This document shows positions 18,398-27,144 of a stretch of 36,387 nucleotides of DNA, piece after piece. A program made the position numbers and the translations under genes. Each line of letters opens with the position of its first letter. Position 1 is the stretch's first letter. A model generated the notes under the pieces. It was not told the origin of the DNA and searched no databases. It worked only from the letters and a program-made list of their open reading frames with translations. The DNA lies in contig CALXDJ010000019.1 in assembly GCA_944387035.1 (NCBI GenBank), positions 1-36,387 on the forward strand. The letters are read 5' to 3'. This DNA is from an uncultured Oscillospiraceae bacterium. GTDB lineage: Bacteria; Bacillota; Clostridia; Oscillospirales; Oscillospiraceae.

Positions 18398-19975
18398 GTG
18401 GAGCTGTACCGCGTGCTGCTGGTGGACGACGAAGAGGATATCCGGGTGGGCATCAGCCGCAAGATGGACTGGGCCTCTCTGGGCTTTGCCCTGGTGGGCG
18501 AGGCGGAAAACGGACGGGATGCCCTGGAGCTGGCGGAGACGCTGGAGCCGGACCTGGTGCTCACGGACATCAAGATGCCCTTCATGGACGGGCTGGAGCT
18601 GTGCCGGATCCTGTCGGAGCGGCTGCCGGCTTCCAAGTTCGTGGTATTTTCCGGCTTTGACGATTTTGAATACGCCAAGCAGGCAGTGGGGCTCAACGTC
18701 TCGGAGTATATTCTCAAGCCCATCAACGCCGCGGAGCTGACGGGCGTTTTGCAAAAGCTCCGGGCGCAGCTGGATGCCGAGCGGACGGAGCGGCAGAACG
18801 TGGAATTGCTGCGCAGCCGGTATGAAGAGAGTCTGCCGGTGCTGCGGGAGCTGTTTTATACCCGGCTGCTGGAGGGGCGCGTCCCTGCCGGGCAGGAATC
18901 CCAGAGAGCGGCCCGGCTGGATATCGACCTCTCGGGCCAGGCGTGGACGGTGTCGCTGGTGCACATTGACGGCGGCAGCGGGGAGCTCACGGCCCTGTCC
19001 GTCCAGCAGCTGCTGGAGGAGCACCTCAAATCAGAGGGGTGCTTCAACCGGGTCTTTTTGTATAACGATTCCGTGGCCGTGCTGACGGCCTTTTCCGGAG
19101 CGGTCTCCATTTACGACTATATCAGCGCGGTGGACCGGGTGTGTTCCCTGGCGGAAAACTATCTGGGGCTGACCATCACCGTGGGCGTGGGAACGCCCTG
19201 CGCCGAACCGGCAGGCCTGCCCCAGTCCGCCGAGGGCGCCCACGACGCTCTGGAATACCGGCGGATTGTGGGTGTGGGCCGGGCGGTCTACATCGGAGAC
19301 CTGGAGCCGGACACCGGCGACCGGCTCTCCTTTGACGAAGCCGACGAGCGGGCTTTGACGGCAGCGGTGAAGCTGGGCGGCGAGGCCGAGGTGCAGGCGG
19401 CGGTGGAACAGATTGTGGGACGGCTGCGGCAGACCGGCCAGCCCATGGCCCAGAGCAGCCTGTTTTTCCTGGAGCTTTTGACGTGCCTCATGAAGCTGGC
19501 CCGGGGCGCGGACCTGCCTCTGGAGGAGGTGTTCGGCGCGGATTTCACCGGCGCGGTCCGGGCGGCGGACTTTGCCTCGGCGGAGGAGCTGGGGGCCTGG
19601 TGCCTGGAGCGGTGCCTGCGGATGCAGAGTCAGATTCGCCGTCAGCGGACGGATACCGCCGGAAAGACGGTGGAGATGGCCAAGGAGTATATCCACAGCC
19701 ACTATGGAGAAAGCGATCTTTCCGTGGAGAAGATCTGCGAATACCTGCATCTGAGCGCGGCGTACTTTTCCACCCTCTTCAAGCGGGAGACGGGCATGAG
19801 CTTCACGGCCTTTGTGACGGTGGTGCGGATGGACGCGGCGGCGGAACGGCTGCGCAACACCCAGGATAAAACCTACCTCATTGCCCAGGCCTGCGGATAT
19901 GAGGACCCCAATTACTTCAGCTATGTGTTCAAACGTCATTTCGGCGTGACCCCCACCCGGTTCCGGGCGGGATAA
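18398..19975 (+). CDS. YesN-type response regulator with AraC DNA-binding domain
   Basis: A 525-residue regulator of the LytTR-unrelated YesN class. The N-terminal receiver has D10/D11, phospho-acceptor D57 (LVLTDIKMP) and K near 108 (YILKPINA). A long middle region (about 130-410) resembles the degenerate GGDEF-like / linker part of YesN proteins. The C-terminus carries a double helix-turn-helix AraC domain (about 425-523; LSVEKICEYLHLSAAYFSTL and AQACGYEDPNYFSYVFKRHF). The start is GTG at 18398, 7 bases after GGAGGG; upstream in-frame ATGs precede the -10 box. It heads the operon regulator-kinase-binding protein-binding protein directly after mglBAC, so it probably activates mgl and perhaps gal genes. 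Confidence 0.94.
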   Translation: MELYRVLLVDDEEDIRVGISRKMDWASLGFALVGEAENGRDALELAETLEPDLVLTDIKMPFMDGLELCRILSERLPASKFVVFSGFDDFEYAKQAVGLNVSEYILKPINAAELTGVLQKLRAQLDAERTERQNVELLRSRYEESLPVLRELFYTRLLEGRVPAGQESQRAARLDIDLSGQAWTVSLVHIDGGSGELTALSVQQLLEEHLKSEGCFNRVFLYNDSVAVLTAFSGAVSIYDYISAVDRVCSLAENYLGLTITVGVGTPCAEPAGLPQSAEGAHDALEYRRIVGVGRAVYIGDLEPDTGDRLSFDEADERALTAAVKLGGEAEVQAAVEQIVGRLRQTGQPMAQSSLFFLELLTCLMKLARGADLPLEEVFGADFTGAVRAADFASAEELGAWCLERCLRMQSQIRRQRTDTAGKTVEMAKEYIHSHYGESDLSVEKICEYLHLSAAYFSTLFKRETGMSFTAFVTVVRMDAAAERLRNTQDKTYLIAQACGYEDPNYFSYVFKRHFGVTPTRFRAG

Positions 19976-19997
19976 GGAGCCGGGAAAGGAGATGCCC

Positions 19998-21821
19998 GTG
20001 AAAAAGCTGTGCTCCCGCCTGCTGGGGCGCTGGCAGGCCATGTACCACCGCTCCAGCATCCAGATGGTGCTCTCGTCGTCCTTTACCGCCGTGGCGGTGA
20101 CCGGCATGATTTTTCTGGGGCTGACGCTGTTCCTGCGCTTTTCCCACGCCACCAATGCCCAGATGGCCGAGAGCAGCCGCCGGGTGCTCTCCCAGGTCAA
20201 TTTGAATATGGACCGCTATCTGCGGGATATGATGCGGATTTCCGATACCGTATACTACAAGGTCATCAAGGACACGGATCTGGCGGAGGCGTCTTTGGAT
20301 GACGCGCTGGAACTGCTGTGGGAGAGCAGCCGGGAGGGCGTGGTGTCCATCGCGGTGTTCTCCGGGGATGGGGAGCTCATTGCGGCCGCGCCCCTGCAGG
20401 AACTGAAAAACAGCGTGACGCCGGAGCGGGAGTCCTGGTTTGCCGCGGCGGAAGAGCGGATTGAAAATCTCCACTTTTCCACACCCCATGTGCAGGACCT
20501 TTTTGAAGATCCGGACTACCGGTACCGGTGGGTGGTCTCCCTGAGCCGCCAGGTGGAACTGACCCGGGCGGGCAATATTCAAAGCGGCGTGCTGCTGGTG
20601 GACATGAGCTTCGGCGGCATTGAGCAGATCTGCAAGGATGTGGATCTGGGCCATTCTCAGGGATATCTCTATCTGACGGACCGCAGCGGAGAGATCATTT
20701 ACCACCCCCGTCAGCAGCTCATTTACGCAGGGCTCCTGGAGGAAAACAACCTGACCGCTGCCGGATATACCGACGGCACCCATACGGAGAAATTTCAGGG
20801 ACAGACGCGGCAGGTGACGGTCAAGACCGTGGGATACGCCGGCTGGAAGCTGGTGGCGGTGGTGCCCTCCACGACGCTGTGGGACAACTACGGACAGATC
20901 ATCCTGTTCTTCCTGTTTGTGGTGCTCTTTTCCGTGTATCTGCTGATCTTTGTCAACCTCCGGCTGTCCGGCTGGATCACCGCCCCGGTGAAAAAGCTGG
21001 ACCGGGCGGTCAAGGCTCTGGAGGCCGGAGAGCAGGTGGCGGACTTTGATGTGGGCGGTCCCTATGAGGTGGAACACCTGAGCCACTCCATTGAGTCCAT
21101 GGTCTCCACCATGCGCCATTTGATGGATGACATTATTCAGCAGGAAAAGCAAAAGCGCCGCAGTGAACTGGACGTGCTGCAGGCCCAGATCAATCCCCAC
21201 TTCCTGTACAATACCCTGGATTCCGTGGTGTGGATGACGGAAAACGGCCGGACCGAGGATGCGGTGGTGATGCTCACCTCCCTGGCCCGCTTCTTCCGGA
21301 TCTCCCTGAGCCGGGGGTCCAGCGTGATCCCCATTGCCGACGAGCTGGAGCATGCCCGGCATTACCTCACCATTCAGAAGATGCGCTACAAGAACAAGTT
21401 CTCCGCCGATATTCAGGCTGAAGACGGCGTGGAGCAGCTCTATACCATCAAGCTGGTCATCCAACCGGTGCTGGAAAACGCGATCTACCACGGCATGACC
21501 TATGCCGACGGGGACGGAGAGATTCACGTCCGCGCCTTCCGGGACGGCTGTGATGTGGTGATTGAGGTGACGGACAATGGTCCCGGCATGCCGGAGGATG
21601 TGGTGGAACGGCTGCTGGACCCGGCGGGACCGGCAGTGCCTGGGGCCAAGGGCTCCGGGATCGGATTCCGCAATGTCCACCGCCGGATTCAGCTGACCTT
21701 TGGTCCGGCCTATGGGCTGACGATTCTCAGCGAGCCGGACGCCGGGACCGCGGTGCGCATTCGCATTCCCGCCCTGGACCGGGAGGCGGCGGAGCGGTAT
21801 CGGAAGGAGGGGGAGCGATGA
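19998..21821 (+). CDS. YesM-type sensor histidine kinase
   Basis: A 607-residue membrane kinase with TM1 about 25-48, an extracellular Cache-like sensor (about 50-298), TM2 about 300-322, a HAMP linker (about 323-376) and a His_kinase domain with QAQINPHFLYNTLD (H401 phospho-acceptor) followed by a HATPase domain (QPVLENAIYHG, DNGPGMP, GSGIGFRNV). An ATG at 19992 directly abuts the GGAG; the GTG at 19998, 6 bases after it, is the better start. Its 3' end overlaps the next gene by 4 bases, coupling it to a sugar-binding-like protein. It presumably phosphorylates the YesN-type regulator, with the ligand presented by the two binding proteins. Confidence 0.94.
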   Translation: MKKLCSRLLGRWQAMYHRSSIQMVLSSSFTAVAVTGMIFLGLTLFLRFSHATNAQMAESSRRVLSQVNLNMDRYLRDMMRISDTVYYKVIKDTDLAEASLDDALELLWESSREGVVSIAVFSGDGELIAAAPLQELKNSVTPERESWFAAAEERIENLHFSTPHVQDLFEDPDYRYRWVVSLSRQVELTRAGNIQSGVLLVDMSFGGIEQICKDVDLGHSQGYLYLTDRSGEIIYHPRQQLIYAGLLEENNLTAAGYTDGTHTEKFQGQTRQVTVKTVGYAGWKLVAVVPSTTLWDNYGQIILFFLFVVLFSVYLLIFVNLRLSGWITAPVKKLDRAVKALEAGEQVADFDVGGPYEVEHLSHSIESMVSTMRHLMDDIIQQEKQKRRSELDVLQAQINPHFLYNTLDSVVWMTENGRTEDAVVMLTSLARFFRISLSRGSSVIPIADELEHARHYLTIQKMRYKNKFSADIQAEDGVEQLYTIKLVIQPVLENAIYHGMTYADGDGEIHVRAFRDGCDVVIEVTDNGPGMPEDVVERLLDPAGPAVPGAKGSGIGFRNVHRRIQLTFGPAYGLTILSEPDAGTAVRIRIPALDREAAERYRKEGER

Positions 21822-22774
21822 AGCGCAGAGTGTTGCTGCAGCTGGGCATTCCGCTCCTGATTCTGTGCGCACTGTTTTTGCTGCTGGCCTATCCCGCGGA
21901 CCGGACGCTGCGTCCCCAGCCGCTGCTGGAAGTATCCGTGATTCTGCGGGAGACGGATGCGTCTTTGTGGACCAATGCCCGGCAGGGAATGGAACAGGCG
22001 GCCATGGATCTGGATGTGGAGCTTCGGTTCCTGACCCCCGCCCAGAACAACGATGCGGCGCAGCAGGCGGAGCTTTTGGAGCGGGAGGCGTCCGGCGGTG
22101 CCCAGGCGGCGGTATTGGTAGCGGCAGACCGGGAGGTTCTGGCACAGACGGTGGCCGGTCTTTCCGGCAAGCTGCCGGTGGTGTCTCTGGAAACGGACAT
22201 GACGCACGACGGTGCCGTGTGCTTTGTGGGAACGGATAACCAGGCCCTGGGCCGCAGCCTGGGTGAGGCAGTGCTCCATGGCGTGGAGAAAGGCGGCACG
22301 GTGGTGCTGCTGGACAGCGCGCCGGGAGACAATGCGGTAACCCAGCGGCTGGCGGAAGCGCAGTCTGTGCTGGAAGCGGCGGGACGGAGCGTGGCAATTT
22401 GCCGTCCCGAGGGGGATGAGACCATTGCCCAGGCGCTGGAATCCATCCTGGCACAGACGGATGCCGGCGCGGTAGCGGCCTTTGAGGCCTCTGCCCTGGA
22501 GACAGCCGCGCAGGTCCGCACAGGGGAAAATGCCCTCCTGCTTTACGGAATGGGTGCCACGGCGGAAGTGGCAGCGGGTCTGGAGCAGGGAAAAATTGCC
22601 GCCACAGCGGCGCAGAACGAATTTGCTGCCGGATACCTGGCGGTGGCAGCCGCGGTGGAGAGTATCCGGAATACGGATGGTGCACAGTCCCAAACCCTTC
22701 CGTTTTTCATGGTCCGCCGGGAAAATATGTATGACCCGGATTATCAAAAGCTGCTCTTCCCGGTGACCCAGTGA
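21818..22774 (+). CDS. Membrane-anchored periplasmic-binding-protein-like sensor subunit
   Basis: A 318-residue protein with an uncleaved-looking N-terminal helix (about 7-25, no lipobox cysteine) and a LacI/RbsB-like two-lobed domain (about 37-300; strands LEVSVILRETDA, AAVLVAADREV, VCFVGTDNQALGRSLG, GTVVLLDSAPGDN). It keeps the fold pattern but lacks the calcium loop and most sugar ligands of MglB. It starts on an ATG overlapping the kinase stop (ATGA) behind AAGGAGGGGG. The position and anchor resemble XylFII, which pairs with a LytS kinase in clostridia for xylose sensing. A role as kinase co-sensor is inference. Confidence 0.85.
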   Translation: MKRRVLLQLGIPLLILCALFLLLAYPADRTLRPQPLLEVSVILRETDASLWTNARQGMEQAAMDLDVELRFLTPAQNNDAAQQAELLEREASGGAQAAVLVAADREVLAQTVAGLSGKLPVVSLETDMTHDGAVCFVGTDNQALGRSLGEAVLHGVEKGGTVVLLDSAPGDNAVTQRLAEAQSVLEAAGRSVAICRPEGDETIAQALESILAQTDAGAVAAFEASALETAAQVRTGENALLLYGMGATAEVAAGLEQGKIAATAAQNEFAAGYLAVAAAVESIRNTDGAQSQTLPFFMVRRENMYDPDYQKLLFPVTQ

Positions 22775-22792
22775 GAGAAAGGAGGCCTTCTC

Positions 22793-23818
22793 ATGAGAAG
22801 AATCCTGGCGCGGCTGGCCCTGGCATCCCTGATGCTGACTCTGTGCGGCTGCGGTACCTCACCGACTCCCACCATCCGGGTGGGCGTGGCCCTTTACCAG
22901 CAGGAGGATACGTTTATCTCCACCGTGGCCCAGAGCCTTCAGCAGAGGGCCCTGGAGGAGGAGCAGGCCCGGGGCGTGAAGATCAACCTCTCCGTGGCCG
23001 ACGGCCGGGGCAGCCAAACCCAGCAAAATGAGCAGGTGGACCGGTTTTTGGATCAAAAGTATGACGTGATCTGCGTCAACATTGTGGACCGCACGGCCGC
23101 GGCCGTCATCATTGACAAGGCCCAGGCGGCGGGTGTGCCGGTGATCTTTTTCAACCGCCAGCCGGTGGAGGAGGATTTGAGCCGGTGGGACGGCGCCTAC
23201 TATGTGGGCTCCCCCGGCGCCCAGGCCGGTGAGCTGCAGGGGCAAATTGTGCTGGAGGCATGGCAGCAGGATCCGGCGGCACTGGACCGCAGCGGCGACG
23301 GCGTGGTGCAGTATGTCATGCTGGAGGGAGAGGCGGGCCATCAGGACGCCCTGCTGCGCACCAAGTACAGTGTTCTGGCCCTGACGGAAGCGGGGGTCCC
23401 GGTGGAAAAGCTGGCCAACGACACGGCGGACTGGCAAAGAGGCCAGGCCAGCATCCATATGACCCAGTGGCTGAAGGAATTTGGGGACCAGATTGAGGTG
23501 GTCTTCGCCAACAACGACGATATGGCGCTGGGCGCCATCGACGCGTGTCTGGCGGCGGCACTGGACCCCCTTCCCTTTGTGGTGGGGGTGGATGCCACGC
23601 CGCCGGCCCTGGAGGCGGTGGAGGAGGGCACCCTGCAGGGCACGGTGCTCAATGACGCCCAGGGCCAGGCCCGGGAAATGCTGGATCTGGCCTGTGACCT
23701 GGCGGAGGGCACGGCGCCGCAGGTGGAGGACGGCCACTATGTCTGGCTGGAGTACTCTGCCGTCACCCGAAAGACGCTGGACGCCGCGTCTGCCGGAGCG
23801 GGAAACCAGAGTGAATGA
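22793..23818 (+). CDS. Second galactose-binding lipoprotein, probable sensor
   Basis: A 341-residue MglB homologue with lipobox LCGC (C20). It keeps the sugar contacts of E. coli MglB more fully than the transporter's own MglB: D39/F41, N96 (VNIVD), H183/D185/R189 (EGEAGHQDALLRT), W214, N241 (FANNDD), D267 (VGVDATP) and N287 (TVLNDA), with a calcium-type loop DRSGDGVVQ near 165-173 (equivalences from memory). The ATG follows AAGGAGG by 7 bases and lies 18 bases after the previous gene. It ends the regulator-kinase operon before a strong terminator. I infer a sensing role, though it could also feed MglA/MglC as an alternative binding protein. Confidence 0.88.
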   Translation: MRRILARLALASLMLTLCGCGTSPTPTIRVGVALYQQEDTFISTVAQSLQQRALEEEQARGVKINLSVADGRGSQTQQNEQVDRFLDQKYDVICVNIVDRTAAAVIIDKAQAAGVPVIFFNRQPVEEDLSRWDGAYYVGSPGAQAGELQGQIVLEAWQQDPAALDRSGDGVVQYVMLEGEAGHQDALLRTKYSVLALTEAGVPVEKLANDTADWQRGQASIHMTQWLKEFGDQIEVVFANNDDMALGAIDACLAAALDPLPFVVGVDATPPALEAVEEGTLQGTVLNDAQGQAREMLDLACDLAEGTAPQVEDGHYVWLEYSAVTRKTLDAASAGAGNQSE

Positions 23819-23822
23819 ATGG

Positions 23823-23861
23823 AACCGGCCCCGGAACGCACTGCGTTCCGGGGCCGGTTTT
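23823..23861 (+). terminator. Terminator of the sensing operon
   Basis: A 16-bp perfect stem, AACCGGCCCCGGAACG (23823-23838) with CGTTCCGGGGCCGGTT (23844-23859), then TTTT. The convergent permease gene ends at 23916. Confidence 0.88.
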
Positions 23862-23915
23862 GCGCTTTTACGGGAGAAAATCCGCTCCGCAATACCAGGC
23901 CGGGGGGCCGGACGG

Positions 23916-24839
23916 TCAGAGCTGATAGAGGGCCACCAGCAGCGGCATGGTGACGATGCACCCCAGGGTGGAGAGCACGTTGACCGCCCCGGCATACTCG
24001 CTGTCTCCGCCGTAGACCTGGGCCAGCTGGGTGACCATGGTGCCGGAGGGGGCGCAGGCAGCCAGCAGGCTGATGAGCAGAATGTCCGCCCCGCCGGGGA
24101 CCAGGGAGGCGATGCCGCTGAACTTGAGCAGGCACAGCACCGCCAGGGGATATCCCACCAGCCGCAGGGCGATGACCTTCCAGATTCCCGGCAGGCGCAC
24201 CACCGCCCGCAGGTCCACCCCGGCCAGCACCATGCCGATGATGACCATGCTGATGGGGCCCAGCATGGAGCCCACGGACTCCATGGCGCCGGAGAGCAGG
24301 CCCGGCAGACGGATGTGGAGCAAAAAGAGCGCCAGGCCGATGAGCATGGAGATCACATTGAGATTGCCGAAGATGTTGCGCAGGGAGATGGTCCGCTCTC
24401 CGCTCAGGAGCATCCGGCAGTGGCTCCACAGCAGGGCGATCTGGACCATCATGTACATGCTGGTAAAGAGCAGCCACTCCTTGCCCAAAATGGCGGATAC
24501 CACCGGAATCAGCAGATTGACGCAGTTGGAGTAGATCACGCTGGCCTGCTCCACGGGGCTCAGGTGCAGCGGGCGGCGCAGCAGGGCCGTCAGTAGCAGC
24601 ATCAGAAGGTGAATCAAGACGGCCGCTCCGAAGGAGAGCAGCATGGAGCGGACCATGTCCCGGGAAAAGTCCAGCTGGTATGAGGTGATGATGACGCAGG
24701 GGTTGATGAGATACAGCGCCACCACGGAGAGGTGGCGGCTGTCCTCCGACCGGGCCTTGCCCAGCTTGACCAGCAGCCAGCCCATGGCCATGGCCACAAA
24801 CAGCTGCGCGATCTGCCGGAAAAGCAGGAGACTGATCAT
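23916..24839 (-). CDS. AEC-family (auxin efflux carrier type) permease
   Basis: A 307-residue membrane protein with about ten hydrophobic helices in two halves, typical of the AEC family (PF03547): an N-terminal helix with GWLLVKLGKARSEDSRHLS, LINPCVIITSYQLDF in the first half, and the conserved GMVLAGVDLR and ACAPSGTMVTQLAQVYGG segments in the second. AEC members move small organic anions; the substrate here is unknown. The start at 24839 has AAGGAGG 7 bases upstream and overlaps the AraC gene's stop by 4 bases (ATGA), so the two are translationally coupled. Confidence 0.9.
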   Translation of the reverse strand: MISLLLFRQIAQLFVAMAMGWLLVKLGKARSEDSRHLSVVALYLINPCVIITSYQLDFSRDMVRSMLLSFGAAVLIHLLMLLLTALLRRPLHLSPVEQASVIYSNCVNLLIPVVSAILGKEWLLFTSMYMMVQIALLWSHCRMLLSGERTISLRNIFGNLNVISMLIGLALFLLHIRLPGLLSGAMESVGSMLGPISMVIIGMVLAGVDLRAVVRLPGIWKVIALRLVGYPLAVLCLLKFSGIASLVPGGADILLISLLAACAPSGTMVTQLAQVYGGDSEYAGAVNVLSTLGCIVTMPLLVALYQL

Positions 24840-25696
24840 ATGGGATCCTCCTTGTTGTCCGGCGATTCCGCGCCGCCGGTTTTTTGCGTGCGGTAGGCTG
24901 AGGGACTGCATCCCACCTCCCGGCGGAACGCCCGGGAGAAATAGAACGGATCGGCAAATCCGGCGGAAACCGCCACGGCGCTGACGGACAGGGTGCTGTG
25001 GCACAGCAGCTGGCAGGCGCGCTGGATGCGGAACCGGGTGAGATAGTCACTGGGGGAACAGCGGAACTCCGCCTGGAAGGCCCGGTACAGACAGCTCCGG
25101 CTGACGCCGCAGGTCCGGGCGGTCTCCTCCACCCCCACGTTGCGGGAATAGTTGCGCTGGAGAAAGTCGGCGCCCTGGCGGGCATAGCGGCTCAGGGCCT
25201 CTTCGCCCCGGCAGGGACCCTCCGCCATCAAAAGCCCCAGGGCGGCCTGCAGATATCCCGCCATGCGCACGGCGGCGGGGTAGTCAGACCCCCGTGCCTT
25301 GTAGATATCCAGCAGCCCCTGCCGCAGATGATCCCCCGCGGCGGGCCGCAGAACCGGACGCGCGGCGGTAAAGGGGGTCTGGGCCAGCAGCAGCGGCGCC
25401 GCCGGGCCGGAAAATCCCACCCAGTAGTACTCCCAGGGATTGACCTCGTCGGCCCGGTAGAAAATCGGCACATCCGGCCGGGCCAAAAACGCCTCTCCGG
25501 ATTGCAGAACGAAAGTCCTGCCTTCGGTCTCGTAGGTGCCCTGACCGGAGAGCACATAGTGGAGCAGATAGTGGTCCCGGACGCCCGGCCCCCAGCCGTA
25601 TCCCGGCGGACATTTCTGAAACCCCACGTTGTAGACCAAAAGCGACAGCTCGCCTCTGCGGTCGGTTTTGAACGAGTGCTTGAAGTCCTCTGCCAT
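24836..25696 (-). CDS. AraC-family regulator with N-terminal cupin
   Basis: A 286-residue regulator. The N-terminal AraC-type cupin (about 15-150; RDHYLLHYVLSGQGTYETEG, then FLARPDVPIFYRADEVNPWEYYWVGFSG) is the usual sugar-sensing half. The C-terminal double helix-turn-helix (about 185-275) includes VGVEETARTCGVSRSCLYRAF and VSAGFADPFYFSRAFRREVG. The start at 25696 follows AGGGAGGA. It is divergent from galK with a 151-base shared control region, and upstream of the AEC permease on its own transcript. It is a plausible galactose-responsive activator of galKTE. Confidence 0.93.
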   Translation of the reverse strand: MAEDFKHSFKTDRRGELSLLVYNVGFQKCPPGYGWGPGVRDHYLLHYVLSGQGTYETEGRTFVLQSGEAFLARPDVPIFYRADEVNPWEYYWVGFSGPAAPLLLAQTPFTAARPVLRPAAGDHLRQGLLDIYKARGSDYPAAVRMAGYLQAALGLLMAEGPCRGEEALSRYARQGADFLQRNYSRNVGVEETARTCGVSRSCLYRAFQAEFRCSPSDYLTRFRIQRACQLLCHSTLSVSAVAVSAGFADPFYFSRAFRREVGCSPSAYRTQKTGGAESPDNKEDPI

Positions 25697-25730
25697 GGTC
25701 CTCCCTCCCCTTTGGCATTGTTGTGCTTTC

Positions 25731-25759
25731 AGCATATACCCGCGCAACCGATTTTGCAA
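25731..25759 (-). promoter_or_regulatory. araC-type gene promoter
   Basis: On the minus strand, TTGCAA (plus 25754-25759), a 17-base spacer and TATGCT (plus 25731-25736), about 35 bases before the ATG. Confidence 0.65.
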
Positions 25760-25768
25760 CCAAAATCC

Positions 25769-25825
25769 ATGGAACCGGATACGCCGGTATATGGAAAACC
25801 GGAGCGGAGACTGATACGGTAGAAT
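25769..25825 (+). promoter_or_regulatory. galK control region with two direct repeats
   Basis: ATGGAACCGGA (25769-25779) and ATGGAAAACCGGA (25791-25803) are direct repeats 22 bases apart. The second ends 16 bases before a TAGAAT -10 (25820-25825), so it overlaps the -35 position. No -35 hexamer is visible. This is the classic layout of an AraC-activated promoter; the bound protein could be the divergent AraC or the YesN-type regulator. Confidence 0.6.
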
Positions 25826-25847
25826 CATCAAGAACAAGGAGGGCCTC

Positions 25848-27131
25848 ATGATGGAACCCAACACGCTGGAAATGCGTCTGAGCCGGGGCGAGCTGGACGC
25901 AACACTCAAAACTCTGTACAGTGCCGGAGGGATGCAGGCGGCCCGGGAACGGTGCGCACAGGTGCTCGAGCGCTTCCGCCAGACCTTTGACTGTCCCGCC
26001 GAGGCGCTGTTCAGCGCACCGGGCCGCACGGAGCTGGGCGGCAACCACACGGACCATCAGCACGGGCGGGTGCTGGCCGCGGCGGTGGACCTGGACATCC
26101 TGGCTGCTGCGGCGCCCAACCAGAGCGGCATGATCCGGGTGCAGTCCCAGGGGTATCCCCTGATCGTGGTGGATCTCAAGGAGCGGGATCCCCGGCCGGA
26201 GGAGCGCAACACCTCCGCGGCGCTGATCCGGGGCGTGGCAGCCCGGCTGGCGGAGCTGGGATGCTCCTTTGCGGGTGCGGGCGTGGATGTGTACATGACC
26301 TCCTCCGTGCCCGGCGGCAGCGGGCTGAGCTCTTCGGCCGCCTTTGAGGTGCTGATGGGCACGCTGCTCAATGACCTCTTCTTCGGCGGCCGGTGCACGC
26401 CGGTGGAGCTGGCCCAGATCGGCCAGTACGCCGAAAATGTGTACTTCGGCAAGCCCTGCGGACTGATGGACCAGACGGCCTCCTCCGTGGGCGGCGTGGT
26501 GGCCATCGACTTTGCAGACCCTGCCGCACCGGTGGTGGAGCAGATCAACCTGGACCTGGAGGCCAACGGCTACGCCCTGTGCATTCTGGACTCCGGCGCG
26601 GACCACGCGGACCTCACAGCGGAATACGCCGCCATCACCGAGGAGCTGCGGGCGGTGTGCGGATGCTTCGGCAAGAACGTCCTGCGTGAGGTGCCGGAGG
26701 AGGCCTTCCTGGCCGCACTGCCTCAGGTGCGGGCAACGGCGGGCGACCGGGCGGCGCTGCGGGCCATGCACGTCTACGCGGAAAACTGCCGGGCCAAGGC
26801 CCAGGCCGACGCTCTGCGTCAGGGCGATTTCGACGGCTTTTTGGCCCTGGTGCGGGCCTCCGGCGCCTCTTCGGCCATGTTCTTGCAGAACGTGATTCCC
26901 ACCGGACAGACCACCCATCAGGAGCTGATGGTGACCATTGCCCTGTGCCAGGCCCTGCTGGGCGGCCGGGGCGCGGTCCGGGTCCACGGCGGCGGCTTCG
27001 GCGGCACGGCCCAGGCCTTTGTCCCCCTGGACCTGGTGGAGCAGTTCCGGCAGGAGACGGAGGCGGCGCTGGGCAAGGGCGCCTGCCATGTGGTGACGAT
27101 CCGCCCGGCGGGCGGCATCCGGATTGGATAA
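25848..27131 (+). CDS. galK: Galactokinase
   Basis: Phosphorylates galactose to galactose-1-phosphate, the first Leloir step. The 427-residue GHMP kinase has the galactokinase signature APGRTELGGNHTDHQHG (about 57-73), the ATP-binding loop VPGGSGLSSSAA (about 154-165), the catalytic base D208 in GLMDQTASSVGG, and the C-terminal GHMP motif GGGFGGTAQAF. AAGGAGG lies 5 bases before the ATG at 25848 and 8 before the one at 25851; either may start. galT follows after 13 bases. Control is probably by the upstream direct repeats. Confidence 0.97.
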   Translation: MMEPNTLEMRLSRGELDATLKTLYSAGGMQAARERCAQVLERFRQTFDCPAEALFSAPGRTELGGNHTDHQHGRVLAAAVDLDILAAAAPNQSGMIRVQSQGYPLIVVDLKERDPRPEERNTSAALIRGVAARLAELGCSFAGAGVDVYMTSSVPGGSGLSSSAAFEVLMGTLLNDLFFGGRCTPVELAQIGQYAENVYFGKPCGLMDQTASSVGGVVAIDFADPAAPVVEQINLDLEANGYALCILDSGADHADLTAEYAAITEELRAVCGCFGKNVLREVPEEAFLAALPQVRATAGDRAALRAMHVYAENCRAKAQADALRQGDFDGFLALVRASGASSAMFLQNVIPTGQTTHQELMVTIALCQALLGGRGAVRVHGGGFGGTAQAFVPLDLVEQFRQETEAALGKGACHVVTIRPAGGIRIG

Positions 27132-27144
27132 GGAGGAAACGGCG

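Noticed and set aside
15840..22685. Very long antisense open frames opposite mglA/mglC (15840-18281) and the sensor kinase operon (19929-22685)
   Set aside because: They have biased composition, no ribosome binding site and no domain. They exist only because the sense strand avoids codons that read as stops in this frame.
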